64,000 nucleotides of DNA. Origin: Elgaria multicarinata webbii (Eukaryota > Chordata > Lepidosauria > Squamata > Anguidae). Under the pieces are notes generated by a model. It did no database searches. It was not told the origin of the DNA and worked only from the letters and a program-made list of their open reading frames with translations. Shown piece by piece: positions 10,308 through 20,749 of this stretch (the stretch's first letter is position 1; every line of letters starts with the position of its first letter). The DNA lies in NCBI RefSeq assembly GCF_023053635.1, contig NC_086182.1:3671001-3735000 (forward strand), written 5' to 3'. A program made the position numbers and the translations under genes.

Positions 10308-13300
10308 CTTTAGACAAATAAGTGGAAAGAGTACTATTGGGCTTTGCTGAAACACTTTTTTAAAAAGTTGTAAATGGATGTGAAAGTCTCCCTTACTGTC
10401 CGGTAGGAATAATTGCACTTTTAACATGACAGTAAAAAGCCTCCCCTGGTCAAGAGCATTGCAGGATTGTAAACAGGAACCACAGCAAGTCCACTTCTGT
10501 GGGAGAGAAAGAAATGTTGCTTGTTAAACTTTTTTTATTAAAGCAGAAGAACACCTGCTCAAGGCTTCACAAGACCATGTGTTGAACACCAAGACCTACA
10601 TATTTTGTGCATTCACTCAAACTATCCCAACATTAAAAGGCTAGCTCAGAAGTGCCTCAGAGCATGTGCAAAAGGTCCTTCGCACAAGGTGCTGTAGCCC
10701 TTGCTTCTTGTTTCTCTGGTCAGGGTTTCCTGAAAAGCAGGAGCTGTTTTTATGGATGAAAGCACTGCATTTGTTGTTAGTCTTAGCCGCTGTTGATACA
10801 GTCCTGGATTGTGTAAAGAAAAGAGATGGCCAGTAAGTTTGGACAACAGGCTTAGTTACCCTTTTCTCTCGGGAGGGACTGACGTGCTCCTTGTGCACCT
10901 ACCTCCTCCCAAGGAGATGCTGGTGTTTTATTTTTCCCTGTTTTTCGTTTTAATTTTTAAAGTCAGCTTTTGCAGTAGAACTTTGTGCACAAATAATGGC
11001 TTGTAGGAAGAAACAAAAAGGGATTTGATGTGGTTGGGTTATTGTGATAACACTTGCGTTAGACGGGGGGAAGACTTCTTGGAAGCATGTGCATACACAA
11101 AGTTTTCTACCTCCGTTATTGAAAGCTGGAATTGGGAGAACACCTTCACGGCATTTCATCTTTTTTATATATTGCAAATCAAATCAAGAAGACCCACCTT
11201 TAGGAAGCCATACTACGTTTCTCTTTGAAAAGCTCCCTGCCTCTTACATTTGGAAATTTACTTTTATTGTGTGGGTTTGGGAACTTAAAACTTATTTTGC
11301 CAGAACGTTCTGCTTGAAAAAGTTATGCATTGTGAAAGACTTCATCCTTGCAGCGTTTGCGCAAGGCGGGTTGATGCCAGCTGGCTTGAATTCCATCTGG
11401 CTTTGTGAACTCATATTCAAGGCGAATATGCAGGGACCAGACCTAAGGAGAATGGTTGTGAAGTCATTGGGAATGTTCTTTTTTAAAAAAACCAATGACA
11501 AATTGTATGTGCCGGTCCAATTCCGGTTCTGTTGAAGGCAATCAGTCAGCAACGAAATTGCCACTAATATTAGTTGAGTGTGCTGAAACGCTTGCAAAAA
11601 TCATGTCACACCACAAAGGTAAATATTTTTGAATGGATGCATTATTATTGTTATTGCTGTGTTTTGTTTGGAATGTTCATACAAATGTTCATCTTGGGCA
11701 GATGAGACTCTAGTAGAGATGTAGCTCTCAGCCACAAGGCTTAATACTGTGTGCTATGGATGAAGGAGTTCCTCCATTCACCTCACTATCTGAGAATGAA
11801 CCGTGCGCAGTCCTTAAAAAGGATGGTGTATTAGCATGTCTTAACACTTCTCTCATGTTTTCCTGTTCCTGGGTCAGTCAACCTGACAATGTTTCCACTT
11901 AATACATCATTGCCCTGGAGCATAGAATTAGAACTGGAACCTAATAGTGACACACTAAGCTGAAATGTAGTGTAGTCTTTTATTTCGCTCTGTAATATTG
12001 GCATAGGTAAAAACTTTGGTTGTTCGTTCTCTTTTTGTCTTATAGAGGTAGCCGATCTAGAGAATCTAAATATAGTTCAGGGACGTCAAGAATGACCAGG
12101 TGAAATTGAATTAAATTTTCATACACCGAGCTCCTCCTGAACAGTGATATGCATAATAGCAGTGGGGTTTGGGGGGGATAATTTTCTCGATGGGGCTGCT
12201 GTGCACTGTCATTTTGATTCCATTAGAAGTTGTGTAATCCTGTTGTGAAAGACTGAGGCTGCCCAACAGCAGCTGTTGCAAGGAGCAGCTGCAGTGTGGA
12301 GCTTTGCACCTTTTGGTGGGTCAGTCCCAACCCTGCTCATCATGCGCCCAGGCCGTTTTGGCCCCGTTTCTGCAATCCAATTTGTTCAAACTCATCCCAC
12401 TGAATTCTGTGCAGGGCGTTCATGGTACCCTGCCTTGACATCCAGTGGTACAAGCCGTGGCTTATTTCAGGTTTGGCCTTGAGCAATTCAAGAGAAGGAG
12501 CCGGTGACTTTTGTCATCTTCTGCCCTTTGCTCTTTTCCTTCATGTGCTCCCAATAGAAGAATCCAGTCTCAGAAGTTTCAACTTGTGAGTATGTCTCAA
12601 TGGCTGAGGTCTCATATCCCAGTTTACAGTAAGCTTAGAGTCTTTTGAAAAGCCCAGTTCATGCCCTGCTCGAGCACGGGGGGAGCTTTTCAAAGAACTC
12701 TGCACTTGCTGTGAACTGGGAGCCTTGAGGAAGACGAGAAATGGATGAAACATTTGGAATAATACCAGAATTTGGCTCCAGATAATCTGATTCTCAAATA
12801 TCTTCAGAACTGGACCTTCACTCCCCCACCCTTGGCTTTCCCCCCAGTGCTCCCTCACTGTTCCTGCGTCTCTGCTGCAGCCGAAATCACAATTGTGTCC
12901 GTGGTTGGTGGTTTCCGTTCAGGGCAAATGTAACACCACAGGGAGATGTGTGAATTGGAGAACTTTTAATCACACCAAAGTAGTACATAGAGTTGCATGG
13001 ATTCAGCTCCCACCAAAGAACTCTCATGCTGGATTCCCCCCCACCATGTATTTTTGGTGGTTTTAAATCAAACTCTACCACAGTTGTCTTGGGTGTTCCC
13101 CACCCCCACCCCTCATGACACAACATAAGCTTCTTATACCCATTCCTGAATCTCTACTTAGCTGTTGGGACCCTGCATAAACCAACATTCATTGGGTTGG
13201 TAGCTTTTTTGTTTGTTGTTATTTTGGCTTCTGCGTTGTGTTTGTGTAAACACACAGGAATATTTGGACCATTGTGATCAGTCTTCCCAGCAATCTTCCA

Positions 13301-14728
13301 ATGCCCAACTTTTTTTTTTAAGGGATTGTTTCTTGCAGGGAATGCAGATGCTAATCGCATCCAAACACCTGTGCCAGAGGTCGAATTATGAATGGAAGAA
13401 GGAAATGCTGTTGCAGATTTGTATAATGCAGATAATAAACATAATTGTGACTCATGCGAAAAGGCAGCTCAAATTGTCTTTACTGTACTGGCAGCTTGAC
13501 AAGGGCATATGAACAGGTTGCTGGTGTGTCTCTTGTTTCTCTCCTGTTCATGTGGAATTGTCTATGTGTGCAATTATGAGTCATGAGTTTATAAGACCAG
13601 TGATTTTGCTCCGAGCTCCTCTTGAGACAGTCAGAACTTATCAGTGTTGGAAATACCTCTCTGACTTGCTAAGCCGTTTGGAGTCTGTTTGGAGTATTGC
13701 TTCACTCTGGTTGCTGTAGTCTTTTATGAAGAAATGTTAGCGCTGGAAACTATTGTATGCTTTATTAAAAACTATCTGATTCAAGGATACCTGTGTTTCT
13801 GTGGTTCATAGGAGTGTTTCCATGAGCCTGAATGCAAACTACGCATCTATGCAAAACTAGTCTTTTTTGCAAACGCCAAGGTGACTCAGTCTAAAGTTTA
13901 CACTCTAAACAATCCACTGTTTTTCTATCAACCTGTTAAGAAGTGCTGAAAATAAACTTCCCCACCTTATTCCATCTGTTTTCCGGCATTACTTGAGGAA
14001 ACATTCGCTATGAATTTTCATTGCTGTCACTTTCACCCTTGATTGCCTTCACTTGATCCTAATGATGCCACCATATAGTCAAAGCCCATTGGCTACGTCG
14101 CTTCCCCCAAATCATCCTATGCACTTACATGATTGACTGGACTCAAACATCGAACTTATCCAGGAAGAAAGCAGCAGCAGGCACAGAGGAAAAGTAGCCC
14201 TGAAGCAGCAATGGTGGGGGAAAGTAGCGCAGTTTAAAGGCGAATATTTGCATGATCTAAGTTGGCGGGGGGGGGGAGGATTCCACCTCAGTGGAATGGC
14301 TGTTTTCAACACACACAAACCCCAGAACTGTGCTGTGCTGTCACAGGCCTCGCGTACCCTTAAGCCTTGGCTTGCCCCCCTTGCCGTGCGATCCAGTCAG
14401 CAGCCTGTGCATCAACACGACCCCACGTGAACCTTACAACATCCTTCTCCACAGTCTCGAATGCGACCACACAAGTCCCCCAGCCGCAATGTCACCCACA
14501 GGCATTTCCCCTGGCCCTACTGTATGGCAACCACAGCACTCCATGGCCAGCAATCCTCCTACGGGAGGTCTAGCACTTAAGCCGCTGTTCCTGGTTTCCC
14601 TACAACAGCACACCCCAGTCTGGTGCCTTCCATATGTTTGAACATCAGCTCCCATCAGCCCCGTTGTCATGGCCCTAATTGAGGAGTCCTCTTCAGAGGA
14701 GGACCCAGAAGCCCAGGATGCCCTAGAA

Positions 14729-14843
14729 CAGCCTTCCTCAACCTGGGGTGCTCCAGATGTGTTGGACTACAACTCCCAGAATGCCCCAGCCTTTGGGAGA
14801 TGCAGTCCAACACATCTGGAGCACCCCAGGTTGAGGAAGGCTG
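14729..14843. mobile_element. Palindromic hAT-type MITE with 8-bp target duplication
   Basis: This 115-bp palindrome belongs to the same family as the one at 10194, beginning 'cagccttcctcaacctgggg' and ending with its complement. It is flanked by the exact 8-bp repeat CCCTAGAA (14721-14728 and 14844-14851). It sits inside the LTR-like element and so is younger than it. Confidence 0.9.
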
Positions 14844-15221
14844 CCCTAGAAGGTAAAGCTCCAGACCAGGGACTCCCATTAGCTTCACAGATGCGTCTGA
14901 GCCCACCGGGCAGGTGGTTGCAGGACCAGCCGCAGAGAGGGACTCCTCAGGAGTAAGACTCTGCAGAAGGAGGCTTGGTCGCACCAGCTGAGCTCAGTGG
15001 GGCCCAGCAGGCTGCAGGCTTAAAAGCTTGCAGTAGCAAGCAGACCGCGTGGGAACCACTTTGGTCCGCTCCCCTGCCTTGTGCTGCCATGTTTCCTGAA
15101 CCGGGCCTCTGCCTGACACTGTTTCTTGACCTCTGGACCGCCTAACGACTCTGCTCTTGGACTATGTAAGGTCCTGACTGTTTACCCGTGTTTTGACCTC
15201 TTGCCTGTTTATTGTGACCAC

Positions 15222-15290
15222 TCTTTATTTATTTATTTCATTTCATTTCTATACCGCCCCATAGCCAAAGCTCTCTGGGCGGTTCACACT
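15222..15290 (-). repeat. L2-type LINE 3' tail
   Basis: A TTTATTTATTTA tract is followed by 'ctataccgccccatagcc' and 'aaagctctctgggcggttca'. This is the reverse complement of the L2 3' end. It is inserted within the LTR-like element. Confidence 0.75.
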
Positions 15291-15946
15291 GGTCGATGCC
15301 TGCTGCTCTTGTCTGCTTGCTCTCCTGTGCTCTGACCTCAGGTGGGAATTTGACCACTGCAGCAAGAGTCGGTTACTGCTAGAACAGGACACCAGTCAGC
15401 ATAGCCAATGGTAAGAATTGCTGGGAGTCGTGATCCAAAACACCTGGAAGGTGCTAGGTTGGGGAAGGCAGCCCTGCAAAATGGCCGGTGAGGAGTAATG
15501 CAGAAGAAACTACAGTCACCCTGTCTGATCTGTGGAGCCTGAAAGGAAACGCATTCAAAGTCTGCATTTCCTATCTGGCTCTAGTCTACCTCCTGGCTGC
15601 AGGCTGCTGCTGGCTGCATCATGGAAACGACCATTTTCCAAAGGGAAACTATTTCAAGAGGCACCTTGACTGCAAGGCTCAGAGCACAGCATCTGAGGCA
15701 GCACAGCGCAGTCCATCAGGAACTTTGGGCCATGAGTTCAACTCCTTGCCTTGGGAGAGAAGCAGATCCTGTCCTCGTCATTCTCCAGCCCATCAACGCT
15801 CAGCCAATGGGCCTGCATTTGATGTGCCCCATATCGGTCAAAACATCCAGGGATTCACGCTGTGTGATCTTAATCCATGTTTTCTAATGTCCAACAATGT
15901 TCAGTGCTGTTTGCTTCCTTATAAGTTGCTCAGGATTGCTGTCTTC

Positions 15947-16005
15947 ATTTATTTATTTATTATTACATTTTTATACCGCCCAATAGTCGAAGCTCTCTTC
16001 ATGTA
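15947..16005 (-). repeat. L2-type LINE 3' tail
   Basis: A TTTATTTATTTATT tract is followed by 'ttataccgcccaatagtcga' and 'agctctct'. It is a short minus-strand end fragment. Confidence 0.7.
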
Positions 16006-16221
16006 GCAAGGTAGTGGGGCAAACCAACAAGTCCTTGCTTGAAATATTTCCTGGGCTTTTATTTGGGAGGAAGCTTAGTGCAACACAGTGGGGCTTATTT
16101 CTGAATAAAATTGCAAATGAGAGCAGAGGGTTACAGCCTAGCTTCAACCTATGAACAGTTTTGAGTTAACTTTTGAGTATACATGCTTTGGATTGGGCCA
16201 CACATCTGCACACACCCTAGG

Positions 16222-16345
16222 CCAGGGGTATGCAACCTGGTGCTCCCCAGATGTCTTGGACCTCAGCTTCCATAACCCCTTACCACTGGCTGAGGCTGAT
16301 AGGAGTTGGAGTTCAAAACACAGGAGGGCCCCAGGTTGCCTGCTC
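16222..16345. mobile_element. hAT-type MITE, diverged full copy
   Basis: It starts 'ccaggggtatgcaacctggt' and ends 'gggccccaggttgcctgctc'. The inner 'cagatgtcttggacctcagc' and 'ggagttcaaaacacaggagg' are complementary arms. It has the family layout with a central spacer. Confidence 0.65.
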
Positions 16346-16657
16346 CCACATCAAGCTCTTCCTGTGTTTACACTGGCCTTTGCTCCCTCCCCACTTCCTC
16401 AGTTTGTTTCTTAAAAGTTTAGACTGCTCAATAACTTCATTTCTCTGGGTAGTGTACAGGTGAATCAAAAATATAAAATACAATGCAGTAAAATAATAAA
16501 ACCAGCGCAAATGATACAATCAAAATAAAGCCAGCCGCAAGAGGGAGAAACAATGGAGCCCAGAACACCCGAGTGAAATCAGCAGCAAAATAAAACTCTG
16601 CGCCTATCTAAAAGCGCTAACGTCTTTCTCTGAAATACCTGGGAGAATAATAAAGGG

Positions 16658-16805
16658 CAATACTATGCGTATTTAGACAAGGGAAAAAACTGCAACTCCC
16701 AGCATGCCCCAGCCAGCCATGCTACCGCCTCCCCATACTGGCTGGAGAATGCTGGGAGCTGTCGGACTTCCCACCCACCCTATCTAAACATGCATAGGAT
16801 TGCGC
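16658..16805. mobile_element. MITE with 'catgcataggatt' inverted ends
   Basis: The left end 'aatactatgcgtatttagac' is complementary, with a few mismatches, to the right end 'ctaaacatgcataggatt'. Inner arms 'actcccagcatgccccagcc' and 'ctggagaatgctgggagctg' also pair. The 16786 boundary of the tandem duplication lies inside its right arm. Confidence 0.6.
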
Positions 16806-16979
16806 CCTAAAAGACCGAACAGGGTGAGGCTTCCTGGGGAGCGTGTTCTGCAAGCAGGGCGCCACCACTGAAAAAGCCCTGTTCCACCTCGGAGTTGTTT
16901 CGATATGTGACTTTTAGGGCCTGGAATGCTGCCTAGGACCACCTTGCTTCACAATGACAACACAATGACTCAACAGCCC

Positions 16980-17743
16980 TGTTTGTTGTTGTTTATTCGT
17001 TCAGTCGCTTCCGACTCTTCGTGACTTCATGGACCAGCCCACGCCAGAGCTTTCTGTCGGCCGTTGCCACCCCTAGCTCCCCCAAGGTCGAGTCCGTCAC
17101 CTCCAGAATATCATCCCTCCATCTTGCCCTTGGTCAGCCCCTCTTCCTTTTGCCTTCCACTTTCCCTAGCATCAGCCTCTTCTCCAGGGTATCCTGTCTT
17201 CTCATTATGTGGCCAAAGTACTTCAGTTTTGCCTTTAATGCCATTCCCTCAAGTGAGCAGTCTGGCTTGATTTCCTGGAGTATGGACTGGTTTGATCTTC
17301 TTGCAGTCCAAGGCACTCTCAGAATTTTCCTCTAACACCACAGTTCAAAAGCATCTATCTTCCTTCGCTCAGCTTTCCTTATGGTCCAGCTCTCACAGCC
17401 ATAGGTTACTACGGGGAATATCATTGCTTTAACTATGCGGCCCTTTGTTGTCAGTGTGGTGTCTCTGCTCTTAACTATTTTATCGAGATTCGTCATTGCT
17501 CTCCTCCCAAGAAGTCAACGTCTTCTGATTTCCTGGCTGCAGTCAGCGTCTACAGTAATCTTTGCGCCCAGAAATACAAAGTCTGTCACTGCCTCCACGT
17601 TTTCTCCCTCTATTTGCCAGTTATCAATCAAGCTGGTTGCCATAATCTTGGTTTTTTTGAGGTTTAACTGCAACCCAGCTTTTGCACTTTCTTCTTTCAC
17701 CTTCGTCATAAGGCTCCTCAGCTCCTCCTCGCTTTCAGCCATC
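16980..17743 (-). mobile_element. BovB (RTE) LINE fragment, tandem copy 1
   Basis: The minus strand encodes BovB ORF2 C-terminal pieces, including VPWTARRSNQSILQEI and KYFGHIMRRQDTLEKRLMLG, and upstream the palm-proximal LMTKVKEESAKAGLQLNLKK. The RTE 3' end 'ttgttgttgtttattcgttc' is at the left edge. The 5' truncation is at 17743. The copy is frame-disrupted. Confidence 0.9.
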
Positions 17744-17937
17744 AAACATGCATAGAATTGCGCCCTAAAAGACCGAACAGGGTGAGGCTTCCTGGGAAGT
17801 GCGTTCTGCAAGCAGGGCGCCACCACTGAAAAAGCCCTGTTCCGCCTCGGAGTTGTTTAAATATGTAACTTTTAGGGCCTGGAATGCTGCCTAGGACCAC
17901 CTTGCTTCACAATGACAACACAATGACTCAACAGCCC

Positions 17938-18701
17938 TGTTTGTTGTTGTTTATTCGTTCAGTCGCTTCCGACTCTTCGTGACTTCATGGACCAGCCCAC
18001 GCCAGAGCTTTCTGTCGGCCGTTGCCACCCCTAGCTCCCCCAAGGTCGAGTCCGTCACCTCCAGAATATCATCCCTCCATCTTGCCCTTGGTCAGCCCCT
18101 CTTCCTTTTGCCTTCCACTTTCCCTAGCATCAGCCTCTTCTCCAGGGTATCCTGCCTTCTCATTATGTGGCCAAAGTACTTCAGTTTTGCCTTTAATGCC
18201 ATTCCCTCAAGTGAGCAGTCTGGCTTGATTTCCTGGAGTATGGACTGGTTTGATCTTCTTGCAGTCCACGGCACTCTCAGGATTTTCCTCTAACACCACA
18301 GTTCAAAAGCATCTATCTTCCTTCGCTCAGCTTTCCTTATGGTCCAGCTCTCACAGCCATAGGTTACTACGGGGAATATCATTGCTTTAACTATGCGGCC
18401 CTTTGTTGTCAGTGTGGTGTCTCTGCTCTTAACTATTTTATCGAGATTCGTCATTGCTCTCCTCCCAAGAAGTCAACGTCTTCTGATTTCCTGGCTGCAG
18501 TCAGCGTCTACAGTAATCTTTGCGCCCAGAAATACAAAGTCTGTCACTGCCTCCACGTTTTCTCCCTCTATTTGCCAGTTATCAATCAAGCTGGTTGCCA
18601 TAATCTTGGTTTTTTTGAGGTTTAACTGCAACCCAGCTTTTGCACTTTCTTCTTTCACCTTCGTCATAAGGCTCCTCAGCTCCTCCTCGCTTTCAGCCAT
18701 C
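17938..18701 (-). mobile_element. BovB (RTE) LINE fragment, tandem copy 2
   Basis: This is a near-identical duplicate of the copy at 16980-17743, offset by exactly 958 bp. Visible differences include a synonymous-looking change near 18149 and the change that turns 'ccaaggc' into 'ccacggc' near 18268. It arose by duplication, not by a new retrotransposition, because its 5' truncation point is the same. Confidence 0.9.
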
Positions 18702-18896
18702 AAACATGCATAGAATTGCGCCCTAAAAGACCGAACAGGGTGAGGCTTCCTGGGAAGTGCGTTCTGCAAGCAGGGCGCCACCACTGAAAAAGCCCTGTTC
18801 CGCCTCGGAGTTGTTTAAATATGTAACTTTTAGGGCCTGGAATGCTGCTCAGGACCACCTTGCTTCACAATGACAACGCAATGACTCAACGGCCCT

Positions 18897-19560
18897 GATC
18901 GCGACGCGCAACACCGACCCAATGTCGCGCGTTTCCCTGGGGAGTAAGCCCCACGGCGCTGGTCGGGATCGACGCCCCACGCCATGCTCCCGCCTGCAGT
19001 CCCCCGGTGCCGCCAGTAGAGGCCGCCGTGGCCGCGCGGCGGAGGGAGCTCAGGCGCTCGCGCGGGCAGCCCGGCAGGCGGGGTCCTTCCTTCGCCGCCC
19101 CTCAGAGACGGGAAGGAGCCAAGATGGCGGCCGCGAGGCGCTTGGGGGCGGCGGCTGCGAGGCTGGGCGGCCGGTAAGTGGCGGCGCCTGAGAGACATGA
19201 GGAGGAGGAAGCGAGGGGAGGCCCCGGTCCCTCTCCCCGGGGAAAGGACAGGGCCGGCGAGGCCTCCTCCGGGGTCGGGCTGAGGGCGAAGTTGGTGGGG
19301 GCTGGGGCTCTTCTGAGACCTCTCAGGCCCCGATCCAGATGGGGAGGACGGAGCTCCCGGGGCCTGCCGAGCTGCCCCACATTGCCCTGGTCCCTCAGGA
19401 GCTGTGCTGGAGGAGGAGGAGGAGGAAGAGGAGGAGGAAGCCGCCTCCTGTGAGGTGGTGACCCAGGGCAGTTGGTTGGTTGGTTGGTTGGTTGCTGGCA
19501 GGGGGTAGTTTGGTGGGGGGGGGGTGGCCGGTGAGAAGGAGCCCGCCTCAAGCACCACGG
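18897..19560 (+). promoter_or_regulatory. NFU1: NFU1 CpG-island promoter with YY1-like site over the start codon
   Basis: GC content and CpG density rise abruptly at 18897, immediately after the BovB array. No TATA box is visible. The sequence AAGATGGCGGC at 19121-19131 overlaps the NFU1 start codon. It matches the YY1 motif that positions initiation at many TATA-less housekeeping promoters. The start is therefore likely to lie a few to tens of bases upstream of 19124. GGA and TTGG microsatellites (19409-19441 and 19472-19494) follow inside the intron. Confidence 0.8.
19124..19173 (+). CDS. NFU1: NFU1 exon 1 (mitochondrial leader start)
   Basis: It encodes MAAARRLGAAAARLGG plus two bases of an Arg codon. 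The donor is GTAAGT at 19174. The Ala/Arg composition without acidic residues is typical of a mitochondrial targeting leader. It is short and fast-evolving, so identification rests on position in the CpG island, on phase (2), and on the downstream exons. Confidence 0.85.
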
Positions 19561-19641
19561 CGCCGGGCTTCGGCGGGCAGCTCAGGCCCAGGGCAACAAC
19601 GTGGGGCTTGCTCCTCTTCGAGCAAGGAGAGGCGCTTGGAG

Positions 19642-20618
19642 TAGGGTGACCCTATGAAAAGGAGGACAGGGCTCCTGTATCTTCAACAGTTGCCTAGAAA
19701 AGGGAATGTTAGCTGGTGTCATTTGTATACATGTAGCACCTGGTGAAATTCCCTCTTCATCACGACAGTTAAAGGTGCAGGAGCTATACTGCGACTATAC
19801 TGTTTGTTGTTTATTCGTTCCGTCGCTTCCGACTCTTCGTGACTTCATGGACCAGCCCACGCCAGAGCTTTCTGTCAGCCGTCGCCACCCCCAGCTCCCC
19901 CAAGGTCAAGTCTGTCCCCTCCAGAATATCCTCCATCCATCTTGCCCTTGGTCGGCCCCTCTTCCTTTTGCCTTCCACTTTCCCTAGCATCAGCCTCTTC
20001 TCCAGAGTATCCTGTCTTCTCATTATGTGGCCAAAGTACTTCAGTTTTGCCTTTAATACCATTCCCTCAAGTGAGCAGTCTGGCTTTATTCCCTGGAGTA
20101 TGAACTGGTTTGATCTTCTTGCAGTCCAAGGCACTCTCAAAATTTTCCTCCAACACCACAGTTCAAAAGCATCTATCTTCTTTCGCTCAGCTTTCCTTAT
20201 GGTCCAGCTCTCGCAGCCATAGGTTACTACGGGGAATACCGACATATCTCTGGTTGTACTGATCCATTTAGTTTTCACGGCAAGAATACTGGGGTGGGTT
20301 GCCATTACCTTCCCCAGGGATCGTATTTAGTCTGACCTCTCTACCATGACCTTCCCATCTTGAGTGTCCCTTCACGGTTTAGCTCATGGCATCCTTGAGT
20401 GCTCCAGCACCACGACAAGATAACGATCTCCTTTGCTGGAGAACTATACTATGACCAGATTTAAAAGAGGGCAAGGCACCTGCAGCTTTAACTGTGGTGA
20501 TGAAGAGGGGATTTCACCAGGTTCTCCATATATACAAATGACACCTGCTGAAATACAACTGTCAATACAACTGTTAAAGATACAGGAGCCCAGTCCTCCT
20601 TTTCATAGGGTCACCCTA
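19642..20618. mobile_element. hAT-type MITE (TAGGGTGACC family), split by BovB
   Basis: The ends are 'tagggtgaccctatgaaaag' and its complement 'cttttcatagggtcacccta'. The element is flanked by the exact 8-bp repeat GCTTGGAG (19634-19641 and 20619-20626). The internal arms, 'ggaggacagggctcctgtat' and its counterpart, continue the palindrome. A second copy of the same family lies in NFU1 intron 6 at 31069. BovB occupies about 19802-20442. The 8-bp duplication places the family with hAT-like elements. Confidence 0.85.
19802..20442 (-). mobile_element. BovB (RTE) LINE, internally deleted copy
   Basis: The minus frame 19811-20305 ends with BovB ORF2 C-terminal motifs (YGCESWTIRKAERK, VPWTARRSNQ, HEVTKSRKRRNE). 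Upstream of about 20238 the sequence jumps to a different BovB region ('actggggtgggttgccatta'). The copy therefore lost internal sequence. It is flanked by ACTATACT (19794-19801 and 20443-20450), a plausible target duplication inside the MITE. Confidence 0.8.
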
Positions 20619-20749
20619 GCTTGGAGGGTCTGAGGGAAGCAAGGCACGAGGTGCGACGCTGCGCAGCATGTTCCCTAAACATGGGGCGCATCTGCTAAGG
20701 CTTCGGACTTCGCTTCCAAGCTCCTTGTTTGTGGAGCCAGTGTGAGAGA

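Larger units (their letters stand above)
7338..13960 (+). other. AAK1: Probable long AAK1 3' UTR and flank
   Basis: Mostly unique sequence follows the AAK1 stop. AATAAA hexamers are at 7792-7797, 13434-13439 and 13951-13956. Mammalian AAK1 has very long 3' UTRs, so transcription may continue well past the first signal. The true end cannot be fixed from sequence alone. Interruptions are an SINE remnant (8535-8612), three oligo-C runs (8356-8366, 8487-8500, 8690-8702), a MITE half (8945-9035) and a perfect palindromic MITE (10194-10307). The many short ORFs here have no recognisable protein similarity. Confidence 0.45.
14665..15391. mobile_element. Possible solo LTR (LTR-retroelement fossil)
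   Basis: This 727-bp segment begins TGTCATGG and ends AGGACA, so it has the TG...CA boundaries of an LTR. It interrupts a MITE cleanly. The flanks CCGT and CCAGT look like a slightly eroded short target duplication. It is itself interrupted by a palindromic MITE and an L2-type tail. No internal gag/pol/env region accompanies it. It would be a broken, fairly old solo LTR. Family assignment (Gypsy or ERV) is not possible by eye. Confidence 0.35.
14616..15476. mobile_element. hAT-type MITE split by a later insertion
   Basis: The left half is about 14616-14664 ('tggtgccttccatatgtttg', 'catcagctcccatcagcccc'). The right half is about 15392-15476 ('cagtcagcatagccaatgg', then 'ggtgctaggttggggaaggc'). 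Joined across the gap they give the family's usual order, so the 727 bp between them arrived later. The MITE copy itself is diverged. Confidence 0.6.
16786..18895. repeat. Tandem duplication, 958-bp unit, about 2.2 copies
   Basis: Unit 1 is 16786-17743, unit 2 is 17744-18701, and a partial third unit covers 18702-18895. Each full unit is a 195-bp flank plus a 764-bp minus-strand BovB piece. By eye the two BovB pieces differ at only about 3 positions. Flank 1 differs from flank 2 at about 8 positions, all in its first 125 bases. Flank 2 differs from flank 3 at about 4 positions, all in its last 50 bases. Flank 2 is therefore a chimera of flanks 1 and 3, as expected from unequal crossing-over. 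The array ends where the NFU1 CpG island begins. Confidence 0.9.
13961..18896. other. AAK1-NFU1 intergenic region, repeat-rich
   Basis: No host exon was recognised here. From left to right it holds a split MITE containing an LTR-like element (14616-15476), L2-type tails (15222-15290 and 15947-16005), another MITE (16222-16345), a MITE of the 'catgcataggatt' family (16658-16805), and a tandem duplication with BovB (16786-18895) that abuts the NFU1 CpG island. The sequence at 13961-14610 and 15477-15945 shows nothing recognisable. Confidence 0.6.

Noticed and set aside
14291-14641. 116-codon frame
   Set aside because: No domain; it overlaps two other frames of similar length and runs into a MITE. 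Likely chance.
15488-16006. 172-codon frame between AAK1 and NFU1
   Set aside because: Its end is an L2-type tail, and the rest has no recognisable protein character or splice context.
16786-18895. Tandem array as a satellite or CRISPR-like array
   Set aside because: Only about 2.2 units of 958 bp with an internal BovB. There are no short repeats with unique spacers, and the DNA is vertebrate.
18830-19558. 242-codon minus-strand frame over the NFU1 island
   Set aside because: GC-rich, Pro/Ser-rich composition antisense to exon 1, with no recognisable domain. A CpG-island shadow.
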